In this document: in pieces, positions 8,442 to 20,890 of the stretch
Position numbering within the stretch: the first letter of the stretch is position 1
Layout of the letters: each line of letters begins with the position of its first letter
NCBI RefSeq assembly: GCF_001422375.1
Contig: NZ_LMMU01000007.1
Location: forward strand, 249,006 to 313,005
From: Methylobacterium sp. Leaf99
GTDB lineage: Bacteria; Pseudomonadota; Alphaproteobacteria; Rhizobiales; Beijerinckiaceae
Reading direction: 5' to 3'
Length of the DNA stretch: 64,000 nucleotides
The notes under the pieces: model-generated
Told to the model about the DNA's origin: nothing
Databases searched by the model: none
The model's input: the letters and a program-made list of their open reading frames with translations, nothing else
Position numbers and translations under genes: made by a program

Positions 8442-11105
8442 GTGAACTGGGTGCGAATGTTCGAAAACGGGGTCGAAGGGCCGGGCCTGAGGGACGATGC
8501 GGCGCTGGACGCGATGGTGCGGGGCCTGGACGGCGATCCGCGCCTCGGCCCGTTCCTGCGCGGGCCCGATCGCGCCCTGATCATCCTCGACGGGACCGGT
8601 ACGCGCCTCGTCCACGCCTCGCGGGCGGCCGCCCCCGTGGCCCGCGCCATCGCGGGGGCGGATGGCGCCGTCGCCGCCGGCCTTCGCCTCGACGCGCAGA
8701 TCCGGGCGACGGCGCAGCCCACCCTCGCGCGAATCCGCTTCGATCGCCGCGGCCTCGCCACGCCGACGACCTGCTTCGTCGTGCGGGCACCGGTCTCCGA
8801 CGGTCGCGTGGTCCTGGTCCTGGTCCTGACGGAGCCTGCCCCGCGCCTTCGCCCTGTTGAATCCGTCGGGACCGTGCCGGTGCCTGCGCCGGCGGAAGGG
8901 GCCGTGGACCGGTCGGACGTCCACGACGCGGCCGCCGGACCCGGCGCCGTTCCGCGGTTCACCTGGCAGACCGATGCGGCCGGAATCCTGGTGCGGCTCG
9001 GCGGCCCGGCGGGGGCGCTCCTGCGCGGTGCGCTCCTCGGGCGGTCCTGGGCCGCCCTGTCGCGGGCCGGCATCGCCCGCGACGCCGAGGGGCTGATCGC
9101 GGTCCTCGACGCCCACCGGACCTTCCGCGCGATCCCCCTCGGCATCCGCCTCGACGACCCGGACCGGATCGTCGATCTCGACCTGTCCGGCGTTCCCCTC
9201 GCGCCCGCCGGGCAGGCGATGCGCGGGTTTGCCGGCTTCGGCGTCGTGCGCCGCGCCGATCCCGTGAGCGTCTCCGAAGCCTCATCTCCTGAAGCTTCCT
9301 CTCCCGAAACGTTGCTAGAGCTCGGGTCCCACGAAGCGCTTCCCCCGGCGGCGGTCGCGGATTTGCTCCCCCGGGATCGTTCCGACCCCGAGGGGGTGCC
9401 GACGCTACCGGAGCCGGAGGTCGACGCGTCCCTGACGACGCACGAGCACGCGGCATTCCGCGAGATCGCCCGTGCCCTCGGCGCGCGCTTCGCCGGCGAC
9501 GAGTCCGCCGAGTCGCCCGAGGATGAGCGCGGGACGTCGGGCGGCGCCGTGATGCCGTTTCCCGGGCCGCCGCCAAGGCCGCCGGAACCGCCTGCACCCG
9601 AAGCTTTCGCGCCCGAACCTCCTGCGCCGGAGGCGGCCCTGGTCGCCACCCTGGAGCGCCTGCCCACCGGCGTTCTGGTCTACCGCGGCGCGGACGTCCT
9701 GTTCGCCAACCGGACCCTCCTCGACCTTGCGGGGTTCGCGGACCTCGACGCCCTCGCGGCGGCCGGGGGCATCGCCCACCTGTTCCAGGGCCTGCCGCCC
9801 CACGAGCGGACCGCGAGCGATGCGCCGGCGATCCTCACCACGCGGGAGGGTGACCGTCGCGGCGTCGACCTCCAGCGATCCGACATCGACTGGTGCGGCC
9901 GTCCGGCCGAGATCCTCCTCGCACGCGACGCGGTGGCGGACGAGCCGGCCCGCGCGCTGACGGCGGAGCGGATCGCACGGGATTTCGCCGCGCATCGCGC
10001 CCACGACGCCATCGGCATCCTCGATGCCCTCGACGAGGGGGTCGTCACCCTCGACGGCAGCGCCCGCATCCTCGGCCTCAACCGCGCCGCCGCCGCGCTG
10101 TTCGGCGCCGATCCGCGCGAAGTGGTGGGTGAGAGTCTCCTGAGCCTGTTCGCCCCCGAGAGCACCGTCGATGTCCTGGCCGTGGCCCACGGCGTGCCGC
10201 AGGGCGCGGCACGCGACGTGATCGCCCGCGGGCCCGATGGCCCCCTCCCCCTCCGGCTCGACGTCCGGGCCGTGCCGGGCACGGCCGAGCCCCGTCTCTG
10301 CGCGATCCTCCGGCCCGTTCCGGCGAAGGACGCCGCAACGACGGACGATCCGCGGGCGTCCGATCCCGACGCCCTGCGCCGCGCCGAGACGGCGAGCGCC
10401 CGGAAATCCGAGTTCCTCACCCGGATCAGCCACGCCATCCGCACGCCGATGAGCGGCATCCTCGGGTTCACCGACCTGATGCTGACGGAGCCGTTCGGTC
10501 CGCTGGGCAGCGAGCGCTACCGTGACTACCTCGACGACATTCGAACGTCCGGGGCGGAGGTCGTCGGCCTCATCGACGACCTCATCGATCTCGCGCGGAT
10601 CGAGGCCGGGCGCCTCGATCTCGACTTCACCGAGATTCCCCTGAACGAGCTCGTCTCGCGCTGCGTCGCCCAGATGCAGCCGGAGGCCGCCCGCGAGCGC
10701 ATCGTGGTCCGCACCAGCTTCTCCGCCGACCTCGCGCCCCTCGTCGCCGACGAGCGCTCCCTGCGGCAGGCCGCCCTCACCGTCATCGCCAATGCGATCC
10801 GCTTCACCGAAGCCGGCGGTCAGGTCATCGTCTCCACCACCATGGCGGACCGGGGCGAGATCGCCCTCAGGGTGCGCGACACCGGCATCGGACTGTCCCC
10901 CGACGAGGTCGACGCCCTGCTGGAGCCGTACCGCGCCGCCGCGGTGCAGGGACCGCGCCCCGGCGGCGGCACCGGCCTCGGCCTGCCCATCATCAAGGCC
11001 CTGGTGGAGGCCAACCACGGCGAGTTCCGGATCACCAGCCGCAAGGACGAGGGCACCCTGGTGGAGATGCTGTTTCCGGCGGCCCAGGCCAGCCGGCGCG
11101 CCTGA
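8442..11105 (+). CDS. PAS-containing sensor histidine kinase, PdhS/PleC-DivJ type
   Basis: This 887-residue protein has no obvious membrane segment. A variable Pro/Glu/Ala-rich N-terminal half contains PAS-like regions (about residues 395-500 and 525-630, the latter with IGILDALDEGVVTLDG). The HisKA domain carries phospho-acceptor H664 (RISHAIRTPMSGILGF), then the helix pair EVVGLIDDLIDLARIEAG, and an ATPase domain (about 755-885) with N-box NAIRF, DTGIGL and GTGLGLPIIK. The order and wording match PdhS/PleC/DivJ kinases that act on the single-domain regulator DivK in alphaproteobacterial cell-cycle control. The DivK link is inferred from family. It is transcribed alone, divergent from the phasin. 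Confidence 0.88.
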   Translation: MNWVRMFENGVEGPGLRDDAALDAMVRGLDGDPRLGPFLRGPDRALIILDGTGTRLVHASRAAAPVARAIAGADGAVAAGLRLDAQIRATAQPTLARIRFDRRGLATPTTCFVVRAPVSDGRVVLVLVLTEPAPRLRPVESVGTVPVPAPAEGAVDRSDVHDAAAGPGAVPRFTWQTDAAGILVRLGGPAGALLRGALLGRSWAALSRAGIARDAEGLIAVLDAHRTFRAIPLGIRLDDPDRIVDLDLSGVPLAPAGQAMRGFAGFGVVRRADPVSVSEASSPEASSPETLLELGSHEALPPAAVADLLPRDRSDPEGVPTLPEPEVDASLTTHEHAAFREIARALGARFAGDESAESPEDERGTSGGAVMPFPGPPPRPPEPPAPEAFAPEPPAPEAALVATLERLPTGVLVYRGADVLFANRTLLDLAGFADLDALAAAGGIAHLFQGLPPHERTASDAPAILTTREGDRRGVDLQRSDIDWCGRPAEILLARDAVADEPARALTAERIARDFAAHRAHDAIGILDALDEGVVTLDGSARILGLNRAAAALFGADPREVVGESLLSLFAPESTVDVLAVAHGVPQGAARDVIARGPDGPLPLRLDVRAVPGTAEPRLCAILRPVPAKDAATTDDPRASDPDALRRAETASARKSEFLTRISHAIRTPMSGILGFTDLMLTEPFGPLGSERYRDYLDDIRTSGAEVVGLIDDLIDLARIEAGRLDLDFTEIPLNELVSRCVAQMQPEAARERIVVRTSFSADLAPLVADERSLRQAALTVIANAIRFTEAGGQVIVSTTMADRGEIALRVRDTGIGLSPDEVDALLEPYRAAAVQGPRPGGGTGLGLPIIKALVEANHGEFRITSRKDEGTLVEMLFPAAQASRRA

Positions 11106-11447
11106 CCGGGCGAACGACCGGGGCGGTGCGCGACCCGTCGAACCGGGCGGGCCCCATGCTGCAGACCGTCTCCACCCGCTTCTTCCCGGGCCGTGCCCCG
11201 GACGGCGAGCCCCGACGGGAATCGTCACAGGCGACCCGGCAGGCGCGCACCCTCGACCGCAAGATCGGGCGGGAATCCGCCCCGGCTGCATCGGAATGCT
11301 GTGACGCATCATCTTCGGGCACCCCGTCCCGAAGTATAGTGGGCTGGGCGCTTGCCGTGGATATCTCCCTGCGCCTAAGAAGGTTTTTAGGAAGTCCCGG
11401 CTGCGCGGATCATCGCGATACGATCGGGCACCGCAAGGGAAAACGCC
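11106..11447. other. Intergenic region upstream of acs
   Basis: About 340 bases lie between the kinase stop and the acetyl-CoA synthetase start. I see no convincing gene. The last 120 bases are less G+C-rich and probably hold the acs promoter, but no -35/-10 pair stands out. Confidence 0.5.
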
Positions 11448-13397
11448 ATGGACGAGAAGGTGGTGGAAGTCCGCGCCGAGTGGGCCGAGGGTGCCCATGC
11501 CGACGACGCCAAGTATCAGGCGATGTACAAGGCCTCCGTCGACGACCCCTCGGCTTTCTGGGGCGAGCACGGCAAGCGGATCGACTGGTCGACGCCGTTC
11601 ACGAAGGTGAAGGAGACCAGCTTCGAGCCGGGCAACATCTCGATCAAGTGGTTCGAGGACGGCCGTACCAACGTCGCCTATAACTGCGTCGACCGCCATC
11701 TCGAGACCCGCGGCGATCAGGTCGCCATCATCTGGGAAGGCGACGACCCGACGGAATCCAAGCACATCACCTACCGCCAGCTTCACGCCGAAGTCTGCCG
11801 GATGGCGAACGTGCTGCGCAATCGCGGCGTCTCCAAGGGCGACCGCGTCACCCTCTACCTGCCGATGATCCCCGAGGCCGCCTACGCCATGCTCGCCTGC
11901 GCGCGGCTCGGGGCGATCCATTCCATCGTGTTCGGCGGGTTCTCGCCGGATTCCCTCGCCGGCCGGATCGAAGGCTGCGCCTCGAAGCTCGTCATCACCG
12001 CCGACGAGGGCCTGCGCGGCGGGCGCAAGGTTCCGCTCAAGGCCAACGTGGACGCCGCCATCGCGCGCCTCGGCAAGGACGCCGTCGACCACGTCGTCGT
12101 CGTGCGCCGCACCGGCTCCGCCGTCGCCATGGAGCCGGGCCGCGACGTCTATTACGACGAGGCCGCCGCCCAGGTCACCGACGACTGCCCGGCCGAGGCC
12201 GTCGAGGCCGAGCACCCGCTCTTCATCCTCTACACCTCCGGCTCCACGGGCCAGCCCAAGGGCGTGGTCCACACCACCGGCGGATACCTCGTCTACGCCT
12301 CGATGACGCACCAATACGTCTTCGATTACCGCGAGGGCGAGGTCTACTGGTGCACGGCCGATGTCGGCTGGGTCACGGGCCACAGCTACATCGTCTACGG
12401 GCCCCTCGCCAACGGCGCCACGACCCTGATGTTCGAGGGCATCCCGACCTATCCGTCGAACTCCCGGTTCTGGGACGTGGTCGACAAGCACAAGGTCAAT
12501 ATCTTCTACACCGCGCCCACCGCGATCCGCTCGCTCATGGGTGGCGGCGAGGCGCCGGTGAAGCGGACCTCGCGGTCGTCCCTGCGGGTCCTCGGCTCGG
12601 TCGGCGAGCCCATCAACCCGGAGGCCTGGGACTGGTACTTCAAGGTGGTGGGCGATTCCCGCTGCCCCATCGTCGATACCTGGTGGCAGACGGAGACCGG
12701 GGGCATCCTCATCACGCCCCTGCCGGGCGCCACGCGGCTCAAGCCCGGCTCGGCCACGCGGCCGTTCTTCGGCGTGCAGCCGATGATCGTCGATGCCGAG
12801 GGCAAGGCCCTGGACGGACCCTGCGAGGGCAACCTGTGCATCAAGGATTCGTGGCCCGGCCAGATGCGCACGGTCTACGGCGACCACGAGCGCTTCGAGC
12901 AGACCTACTTCTCGACCTATCCGGGCACCTACTTCACCGGTGACGGCTGCCGGCGCGATGCCGACGGCTATTACTGGATCACCGGCCGCGTCGACGACGT
13001 CATCAACGTCTCGGGCCACCGCATGGGCACGGCGGAGGTGGAATCCTCCCTGGTCGCCCACGCCAAGGTCTCCGAGGCGGCCGTGGTCGGCTACCCCCAT
13101 TCCATGAAGGGCCAGGGCATCTACGCCTACGTCACGCTCATGGAGGGCGAAGAGGGGTCCGACGCCCTGCGCAAGGAGCTCGTGGCCTGGGTCCGCAAGG
13201 ATATCGGCCCCATCGCGTCGCCGGACCTGATCCAGTTCGCGCCGGGCCTGCCCAAGACCCGCTCGGGCAAGATCATGCGCCGCATCCTGCGCAAGATCGC
13301 CGAGGACGAGTTCTCCTCGCTCGGCGACACCTCGACCCTCGCCGAGCCGGCGGTCGTCGAGGATCTCATCGAGAACCGCCAGAACCGGACGCACTGA
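11448..13397 (+). CDS. acs: Acetyl-CoA synthetase
   Basis: This 649-residue protein has the usual length for AMP-forming acetyl-CoA synthetase, which makes acetyl-CoA from acetate, ATP and CoA. It shows the adenylate-forming P-loop [14 protein letters not shown], the Acs core motif [25 protein letters not shown], and the C-terminal [16 protein letters not shown] with K608, the lysine position that is reversibly acetylated in characterised homologues. It is followed by a DUF485 gene and an acetate permease gene on the same strand, forming an acetate-assimilation cluster. Confidence 0.98.
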   Translation: MDEKVVEVRAEWAEGAHADDAKYQAMYKASVDDPSAFWGEHGKRIDWSTPFTKVKETSFEPGNISIKWFEDGRTNVAYNCVDRHLETRGDQVAIIWEGDDPTESKHITYRQLHAEVCRMANVLRNRGVSKGDRVTLYLPMIPEAAYAMLACARLGAIHSIVFGGFSPDSLAGRIEGCASKLVITADEGLRGGRKVPLKANVDAAIARLGKDAVDHVVVVRRTGSAVAMEPGRDVYYDEAAAQVTDDCPAEAVEAEHPLFILYTSGSTGQPKGVVHTTGGYLVYASMTHQYVFDYREGEVYWCTADVGWVTGHSYIVYGPLANGATTLMFEGIPTYPSNSRFWDVVDKHKVNIFYTAPTAIRSLMGGGEAPVKRTSRSSLRVLGSVGEPINPEAWDWYFKVVGDSRCPIVDTWWQTETGGILITPLPGATRLKPGSATRPFFGVQPMIVDAEGKALDGPCEGNLCIKDSWPGQMRTVYGDHERFEQTYFSTYPGTYFTGDGCRRDADGYYWITGRVDDVINVSGHRMGTAEVESSLVAHAKVSEAAVVGYPHSMKGQGIYAYVTLMEGEEGSDALRKELVAWVRKDIGPIASPDLIQFAPGLPKTRSGKIMRRILRKIAEDEFSSLGDTSTLAEPAVVEDLIENRQNRTH

Positions 13398-13524
13398 ACG
13401 CGATCGAACGGCGGACAAGGCGGGCGTCCCCTCGACGCTCGCCGAACCACCGACTTCCACGGCATCATCAACATCTGAGTTCGGCATCCTGGAGAAGGAG
13501 CCGGCTCACGGGGAAAGCTGCGCC

Positions 13525-13833
13525 ATGTCTGATCCTGTCACTGCGCGGATCGCGCAGAATCCGCGGTTCAAGGAACTCGTGCACGAACGCACGCGGTTTG
13601 GTTGGATCCTCACCGGCGCGATGCTGGTGGTCTATTTCGGCTTCATCGGCCTCATCGCCTTCGACAAGGCGCTGCTCGCCACCAAGGTCGGCAGCGCGAC
13701 CACGTCGCTCGGCCTCATCCTCGGCGTGGCCGTGATCGTCTTCGCCTTCATCCTCACGGGCATCTACGTCCAGCGTGCCAACGGCCGCTTCGATGCGCTG
13801 ACGGCCGAACTCAACCGGGATCTCGCCCGATGA
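13525..13833 (+). CDS. DUF485 inner-membrane protein, partner of ActP
   Basis: This 102-residue protein has two membrane helices (about residues 27-48 and 62-84) and the family motif [19 protein letters not shown]485 genes (yjcH-type) are almost always just upstream of acetate/solute symporter genes. Here the stop overlaps the actP start (ATGA), so translation is coupled. The exact role is unknown; it may stabilise or assist the permease. Confidence 0.92.
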   Translation: MSDPVTARIAQNPRFKELVHERTRFGWILTGAMLVVYFGFIGLIAFDKALLATKVGSATTSLGLILGVAVIVFAFILTGIYVQRANGRFDALTAELNRDLAR

Positions 13834-15524
13834 GCCGCTTCAACCATCCTGTTCTTCTCGGGAGCGCCATGGCGGCGCTGGCCGTCGGGGCGGCCTTCGC
13901 CGCCGGCCCCGATCTCGGTGCCGTCTCCCAGCAGGCCACGAACTGGCCGGCCATCGGCATGTTCGGCTTCTTCGTCCTCTTCACCCTCGGCATCACCTAC
14001 AAGGCCGCCAAGGGCACCAAGTCGGCCGCCGACTTCTATGCCGCCGGCGGCGGTATCTCGGCCGGGACCAACTCCCTCGCCATCGCGGGCGACTACATGT
14101 CGGCGGCGTCCTTCCTCGGCATCTCGGGCCTCGTCTACACCTCGGGCTTCGACGGTCTGATCTACTCCACCGGCTTCCTCGTCGGCTGGCCCATCGTGCT
14201 GTTCCTCATCGCCGAGCGCCTGCGCAATCTCGGCAAGTTCACCTTCGCCGACGTGGCGAGCTTCCGCCTCGACCAGACCTCCATTCGCATCATCTCGGCG
14301 ATCGGAACCCTGGTGGTGGTGGCGTTCTACCTCATCGCGCAAATGGTCGGAGCGGGGAAACTCATTCAACTCCTGTTCGGCCTGCCCTACCTCTACGCCG
14401 TGGTCATCGTCGGCGTGCTGATGATCGTGTACGTCGCCTTCGGCGGCATGAAGGCCACCACCTGGGTCCAGGTGATCAAGGCCTGCCTGCTGCTCGGCGG
14501 CGCCACCTTCATGGCCGGCGCGGTGCTCTACAAATACGGCTTCAATCCCGAGGCCCTGTTCTCGGCGGCCGTCGCGACGCACCCCAAGGGCGACGCGATC
14601 ATGGGACCGGGCGGCCTCGTCAACAATCCCATCGAGGCGATCTCCCTCGGAATGGGCCTCATGTTCGGCACCGCCGGCCTGCCGCACATCCTCATGCGGT
14701 TCTTCACGGTGTCCGACGCCCAGGCGGCTCGAAAGTCGGTGTTCTACGCCACCGGCCTCATCGGCTACTTCTACATCCTCACGTTCATCATCGGTTTCGG
14801 CGGCATCGCCCTGCTGATGTCCGACCCGGTCTACTTCAAGCTCGGCCCGGCCGGCGCCTTCGACAAGCTGAAGGACATGGTCGGCGGAACCAACATGGTC
14901 GCGGTGAACCTCGCCAACGCCGTGGGCGGACCGTACTTCCTCGGGTTCATCTCGGCGGTGGCGTTCGCTACCATCCTGGCCGTGGTGGCCGGCCTGACGC
15001 TGGCGGGCGCCTCGGCCGTCAGCCACGATCTCTACGCCAGCGTCATCGCCCGCGGGCGCACCAACGAAGCCTCCGAGGTGCGGCTGTCCAAGATCTCGGC
15101 GGTGGTGATCGGCATCGTGGCGATCTACCTCGGCTACGTCTTCGAGAACCAGAACGTCGCCTTCATGGTCGGCCTCGCCTTCTCGGTGGCGGCGAGCTGC
15201 AACTTCCCCGTCCTCACCATGTCGATCCTGTGGCGGGGCACCACCACCTGGGGCGCCCTCATCGGCGGCTTTGTCGGCCTGTTCGCGGCCGTCGGCATGG
15301 TCGTCCTGTCGAAGGCCGTCTGGGTCACCACCTTTGGCAACCCCGTGGCGATCTTCCCCTACGACAACCCGGCGCTGTTCTCGATGCCGCTCGCCTTCCT
15401 GACGATCTACGTCGTGTCGAAGCTCGACAACACGGCTCGGGCGAAGCGCGAGCGGGCCCTGTTCGACGCGCAGTTCGTCCGCTCGGAGACCGGGATCGGT
15501 GCCGAGGGAGCGCATGCGCACTGA
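13830..15524 (+). CDS. actP: Cation/acetate symporter
   Basis: This 564-residue sodium:solute symporter starts at the ATG overlapping the DUF485 stop. It has an N-terminal signal-like helix ([16 protein letters not shown]) and 13 or so further hydrophobic segments. Family motifs include [30 protein letters not shown] and [16 protein letters not shown]. Homologues import acetate and other short monocarboxylates using Na+ or H+. With the upstream acs gene it would supply and activate acetate. Confidence 0.95.
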   Translation: MSRFNHPVLLGSAMAALAVGAAFAAGPDLGAVSQQATNWPAIGMFGFFVLFTLGITYKAAKGTKSAADFYAAGGGISAGTNSLAIAGDYMSAASFLGISGLVYTSGFDGLIYSTGFLVGWPIVLFLIAERLRNLGKFTFADVASFRLDQTSIRIISAIGTLVVVAFYLIAQMVGAGKLIQLLFGLPYLYAVVIVGVLMIVYVAFGGMKATTWVQVIKACLLLGGATFMAGAVLYKYGFNPEALFSAAVATHPKGDAIMGPGGLVNNPIEAISLGMGLMFGTAGLPHILMRFFTVSDAQAARKSVFYATGLIGYFYILTFIIGFGGIALLMSDPVYFKLGPAGAFDKLKDMVGGTNMVAVNLANAVGGPYFLGFISAVAFATILAVVAGLTLAGASAVSHDLYASVIARGRTNEASEVRLSKISAVVIGIVAIYLGYVFENQNVAFMVGLAFSVAASCNFPVLTMSILWRGTTTWGALIGGFVGLFAAVGMVVLSKAVWVTTFGNPVAIFPYDNPALFSMPLAFLTIYVVSKLDNTARAKRERALFDAQFVRSETGIGAEGAHAH

Positions 15525-15554
15525 GCCTCCGGGCATCGGGCGGACCTGACAGCG

Positions 15555-15583
15555 GAAGGGCGCGGCGAGAGCCGCGCCCCTTC
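15555..15583 (+). terminator. Terminator after actP
   Basis: A GAAGGGCGCGGC / GCCGCGCCCCTTC hairpin with a one-base bulge and GAGA loop is followed by TTCTTG. It lies about 30 bases after the actP stop. Confidence 0.7.
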
Positions 15584-15858
15584 TTGCGTGTCGACGGCCT
15601 TTAATCCTCAGAGAGATCAGAAAAATAATTGGTCTTTGGCTGAATTTTTCTGAATTCGGTACTTTTCCGCCCGTCATCCCTATTGGGCGAAATCATGGCG
15701 TCGCTTAGCATCGCCCCCGACGTGGTCAGGGGGTGTCGTTCGGGCGCGCGGGGTCGATGGATCCTGTCACCGGCCCACGACAACTTGGATACGCACAAGG
15801 GTCCAACAGCTACAGGCGGACAACGCCCGGGCAATCGAAATGCTGGAGAAACGTCGTT

Positions 15859-17646
15859 ATGGTTGCGTCAAGTGCAGTGCCCGTCAGCGAGTCGGCCACG
15901 CGGCCGATGAGCGCCGGCGAGAAGAAGGTCATCCTGGCTTCCTCGCTCGGCACCGTCTTCGAATGGTATGATTTCTACCTCTACGGCTCGCTCGCCGCGA
16001 TCATCGGGGCGCAGTTCTTCTCCGCCTACCCGGAAGCCACGCGCAACGTCTTCGCGCTCCTGGCCTTCGCCGCCGGCTTCCTCGTGCGTCCCTTCGGCGC
16101 CCTCGTGTTCGGCCGCCTCGGCGACCTCGTCGGCCGCAAGTACACCTTCCTCATCACCATCCTGATCATGGGCATCTCGACCTTCGTCGTCGGCCTGCTG
16201 CCTTCCTACGCCACCATGAACGAGTACGGCGTCGGCTGGGTCGCCCCCGTCGCGCTGCTGGCGTTGCGCATGCTGCAGGGTCTGGCCCTCGGCGGCGAGT
16301 ATGGCGGCGCGGCGGTCTACGTGGCCGAGCACGCGCCCCGCGGCCGTCGCGGCTTCTACACCGCCTTCATCCAGACCACAGCGACCCTCGGGCTGCTGCT
16401 GTCCCTGATGGTGATCCTGTTCACCCAGATCTACGTGAACGCGAACTACGCCCCCGTCGCCACCACCCTGGCCGATGGCTCCGCAGGGACGATCACGCCG
16501 TTCGCCGCCTGGGGCTGGCGCATTCCGTTCCTGGTCTCGATCGTGCTGCTCGGCGTCTCCGTCTGGATCCGCCTGCAGATGCAGGAGAGCCCGGCCTTCA
16601 AGAAGATGAAGGAAGAGGGCACCGGCTCGAAGGCGCCGCTCTCCGAGGCGTTCGGCCAGTGGCGCAACGCCAAGTGGGCGCTCCTCGCCCTGCTCGGCCT
16701 CACCGCCGGCCAGGCCGTCGTCTGGTACACCGGCCAGTTCTACGCGCTGTTCTTCCTGCAGACGATCCTGAAGGTCGACCAGTTCACCGCCAACGTGCTC
16801 ATCGCCTGGTCGCTGATCCTCGGCACCGGCGGGTTCCTGTTCTTCGGCGCGCTCTCCGACAAGATCGGCCGCAAGCCGATCATCCTCGGCGGTTGCGTGA
16901 TCGCGGCGCTGACGTTCTTCCCGCTGTTCAAGGCCCTGACCGCGGCGGCCAACCCGGCCCTGCACGCGGCCCAGCAGAACACGCAGGTGGTGGTCAAGGC
17001 CGACCCGGCGGATTGCTCGTTCCAGTTCAATCCGGTGGGAACCGCCAAGTTCACCAATTCCTGCGACATCGCCAAGGCACTGCTCGCCCGGTCCGCGGTG
17101 AACTACACCACCGAGCCGGTGGCCCCCGGCACCAAGGCCACCGTCACCGTCGCCGGCAAGGAGTTCGCCGCCGCCGATCCGGCCTTCGCCAAGGACGTCG
17201 GTGCGGCACTCACCGCTGCCGGCTACCCCACGGCCACGAACCCGAGCATCGTGAAGATCGTCATCGACCCGAAGGACGGCCTCTCGAACTTCGCCAAGAT
17301 GATCGACATCTTCTCGGCCCAGAAACTGACCATCATCGCCATCCTGACGATCCTCGTCCTGTACGTGACCATGGTCTACGGCCCGATCGCGGCGGCCCTC
17401 GTCGAACTGTTCCCGACGCGCATCCGCTACACCTCGATGTCCCTGCCCTACCACATCGGCAACGGCTGGTTCGGCGGCCTTCTCCCCGCCACCGCCTTCG
17501 CCATGGTGGCCCAGACCGGCGACATCTATTTCGGGCTCTGGTACCCGATCGTCATCGCCCTCGCGACCGCGGTCATCGGGGCCCTGTTCATCCCCGAGAC
17601 CAAGGATCGCGACATCTTCACCTACGACGAGGCGCCCGCGCGCTGA
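15859..17646 (+). CDS. MFS transporter, metabolite:H+ symporter (MHS) family
   Basis: This 595-residue protein starts at the ATG at 15859, preceded by GGAGAAA. It has the MHS signature ASSLGTVFEWYDFYLYGSLA, then GRLGDLVGRKYTFL and LGGEYGGAAVYVAEHAPRGRRG. About 12 membrane helices are expected. It has an insert of about 110 residues (after FKALTAAANPAL, residues about 370-485) between helices 10 and 11; its predicted soluble character and two cysteines suggest an extracytoplasmic loop. That insert is common in the longer MHS subgroup. The substrate is probably an organic acid but cannot be read from sequence. A 268-base, A+T-rich upstream region likely holds the promoter. Confidence 0.9.
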   Translation: MVASSAVPVSESATRPMSAGEKKVILASSLGTVFEWYDFYLYGSLAAIIGAQFFSAYPEATRNVFALLAFAAGFLVRPFGALVFGRLGDLVGRKYTFLITILIMGISTFVVGLLPSYATMNEYGVGWVAPVALLALRMLQGLALGGEYGGAAVYVAEHAPRGRRGFYTAFIQTTATLGLLLSLMVILFTQIYVNANYAPVATTLADGSAGTITPFAAWGWRIPFLVSIVLLGVSVWIRLQMQESPAFKKMKEEGTGSKAPLSEAFGQWRNAKWALLALLGLTAGQAVVWYTGQFYALFFLQTILKVDQFTANVLIAWSLILGTGGFLFFGALSDKIGRKPIILGGCVIAALTFFPLFKALTAAANPALHAAQQNTQVVVKADPADCSFQFNPVGTAKFTNSCDIAKALLARSAVNYTTEPVAPGTKATVTVAGKEFAAADPAFAKDVGAALTAAGYPTATNPSIVKIVIDPKDGLSNFAKMIDIFSAQKLTIIAILTILVLYVTMVYGPIAAALVELFPTRIRYTSMSLPYHIGNGWFGGLLPATAFAMVAQTGDIYFGLWYPIVIALATAVIGALFIPETKDRDIFTYDEAPAR

Positions 17647-17700
17647 GCCCGATCCGGTGTAACTGTCGCTCCCGTGTCGCGCGGGACGGCGAAAGGACAA

Positions 17701-17728
17701 AAGGGCCCCGTCGCGAGACGGGGCCCTT
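17701..17728 (+). terminator. Bidirectional terminator between MFS gene and DUF2252 gene
   Basis: A perfect 12-bp stem (AAGGGCCCCGTC and its complement) surrounds a GCGA loop, between convergent stops, with A-rich flank on one side and TTCTTG on the other. Confidence 0.75.
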
Positions 17729-17777
17729 CTTGCGCGAACTCAGGACCCGGTCTGCGGGAACGGCGGGACGCCGGGGA

Positions 17778-19130
17778 TCAGGCCGTCGCGTCGAGCAGCG
17801 CGGCGTGGTCGGCTTGCGTCTGCGCGGCATACAGCATGGCGAAGTCCGCCACGGCCTCGTCGAAGGCCGAGCCCCGGCCGAGATAGCCGGTGATCATCGC
17901 TGCATCGCCCGAGCGGGCATGGGCGCGCGCCAGGGTGGTTCCGCAGAGCTGCGCATAGGCCTTCGCCCCGCTCGCGGCGAGGATTTCGGCCACGGCCGAG
18001 AGCTTCTTGTTCTTGAGCTGGCGCACGTAGTAGGAGCGCCCGCTCGCCTCGAAATAGGCCGTGCCGAGGAAAGGATCGCTCGCCGCCTGCATGATGCGCT
18101 GGCCGTCGATGACGCGCTGGCCCTCCGAGGCGAGGAAGAACGGCCTGAGGGCCAGGGGCGCCAGGACCGAGGGCCGGGCCTCCTTGATCTGCAGGAAGAG
18201 CGGCGCCCCGTCGGCATCGGCGTAGACGCCGACGGCGCAGACCGTGCCGACGGAGCCGATCCCCACGACCTTGAACGCCACATCGCGCTGTTCGTAGCGC
18301 AGGACGAGGAGATTGCGGTCGGCGGTGAGGCTCTGCGGATAAGCGAGCAACGCCGCCTTCGCCTCCGCGACGGCCTCGGTCAGCCCGTTCGGCCCCCCAT
18401 GGAAGAGCGTCGGCGCCTTGTCGGCGATGCGCCACTGGGCCGGATCGGCGTGCTGGGTGCTCGGGTCGAGGTCCGGGGCATCGCCGTGGCTGAGGCCGTC
18501 GGAGGTCTCGGCTGCGGCCTTGGCCAGGAGATTCCGGCACAGGTCTCCGTCGCCGAGGCGGCCGATCTCGTGCTTGAGGTCGATCCGGCTGTGCCAGACC
18601 GCCAGGGGGCCGAGGATCGCGAGGTCGCGCATGTGCTCGCGGTAGGCACGGACGCCCGCCCGGGCCGCGCGGCGCGCCTTGTCCTCGCCCTGCGGCAGGG
18701 CGGCGACCGCGATGCTGGCGGCGAGGCGCTTCACGTCGACGGTGAAATCGACGTTCCACAGGGTCTCGTCGAAGTCGTTGATGTCGAACAGGGTCTGCCC
18801 CTCGGGGCTGCGGTACACGCCGAAATTGCCGATGTGGCAATCGCCGCAGGCCTGGACCGGGATGCCCGGCGCAGGCGCGCCGACGAGGTCGGCGGCCATC
18901 ACGGCGGCGCTGCCGCGCAGGAACGCGAAGGGGCTCGCGCGCATCCGCTCGCGGCGCAGGGGGACGAGTTCGAGGAGCCGGCCGGCGTCCCCCGCCCGCA
19001 GGATCGCCAGGGGATCGCGCCCTTCCGCCGGCTGCCACGCGGCGTGGGATTCACGCGGCACGGCCTCCCGCAGGCGCTTGCCCGCCGCCCGGCGCTCCGT
19101 GCGGCGGGATGAGGTCTGAGTGTCGGTCAT
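17778..19130 (-). CDS. DUF2252 family protein
   Basis: This 450-residue protein starts at the ATG at 19130. It shows DUF2252 hallmarks: the early FLRGSAAVMAADL motif, CGDCHIGNFGVYRSPEG, FDINDFDETLWNVDFTVDVKRLAAS, and later FKVVGIGSVGTVC and LQIKEARPSVL. The HxGNF / DxNDFD pattern and lysine-containing strands recall kinase-like (aminoglycoside-phosphotransferase-like) folds, so a phosphotransfer role is possible but unproven. No signal peptide. It lies just downstream of purH on the same strand, with 56 bases between them. Confidence 0.88.
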   Translation of the reverse strand: MTDTQTSSRRTERRAAGKRLREAVPRESHAAWQPAEGRDPLAILRAGDAGRLLELVPLRRERMRASPFAFLRGSAAVMAADLVGAPAPGIPVQACGDCHIGNFGVYRSPEGQTLFDINDFDETLWNVDFTVDVKRLAASIAVAALPQGEDKARRAARAGVRAYREHMRDLAILGPLAVWHSRIDLKHEIGRLGDGDLCRNLLAKAAAETSDGLSHGDAPDLDPSTQHADPAQWRIADKAPTLFHGGPNGLTEAVAEAKAALLAYPQSLTADRNLLVLRYEQRDVAFKVVGIGSVGTVCAVGVYADADGAPLFLQIKEARPSVLAPLALRPFFLASEGQRVIDGQRIMQAASDPFLGTAYFEASGRSYYVRQLKNKKLSAVAEILAASGAKAYAQLCGTTLARAHARSGDAAMITGYLGRGSAFDEAVADFAMLYAAQTQADHAALLDATA

Positions 19131-19186
19131 GGAAGGAAGCCTCGGGTCGGACGGAGCGCACGGCATCCGCCGCGCGCTGCGCAAGT

Positions 19187-20785
<1,599 letters not shown>

Positions 20786-20857
20786 GGAGGTTCGTCCGGT
20801 CGAAAGCGATGGAACTGCCGGGCGCCTAACACGAAATCCGGTGTGCGGACCAGGGTC

Positions 20858-20885
20858 GGGCCGGGGTCGGACCCCGGTCCGGCCC
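20858..20885 (-). terminator. Probable terminator after the heparinase-like gene
   Basis: A GGGCCGG...CCGGCCC stem encloses a further inverted repeat around CCGGGGTC. It begins immediately beyond the stop of the leftward heparinase-like gene. No clear T run is seen, so confidence is moderate. Confidence 0.45.
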
Positions 20886-20890
20886 GCGCG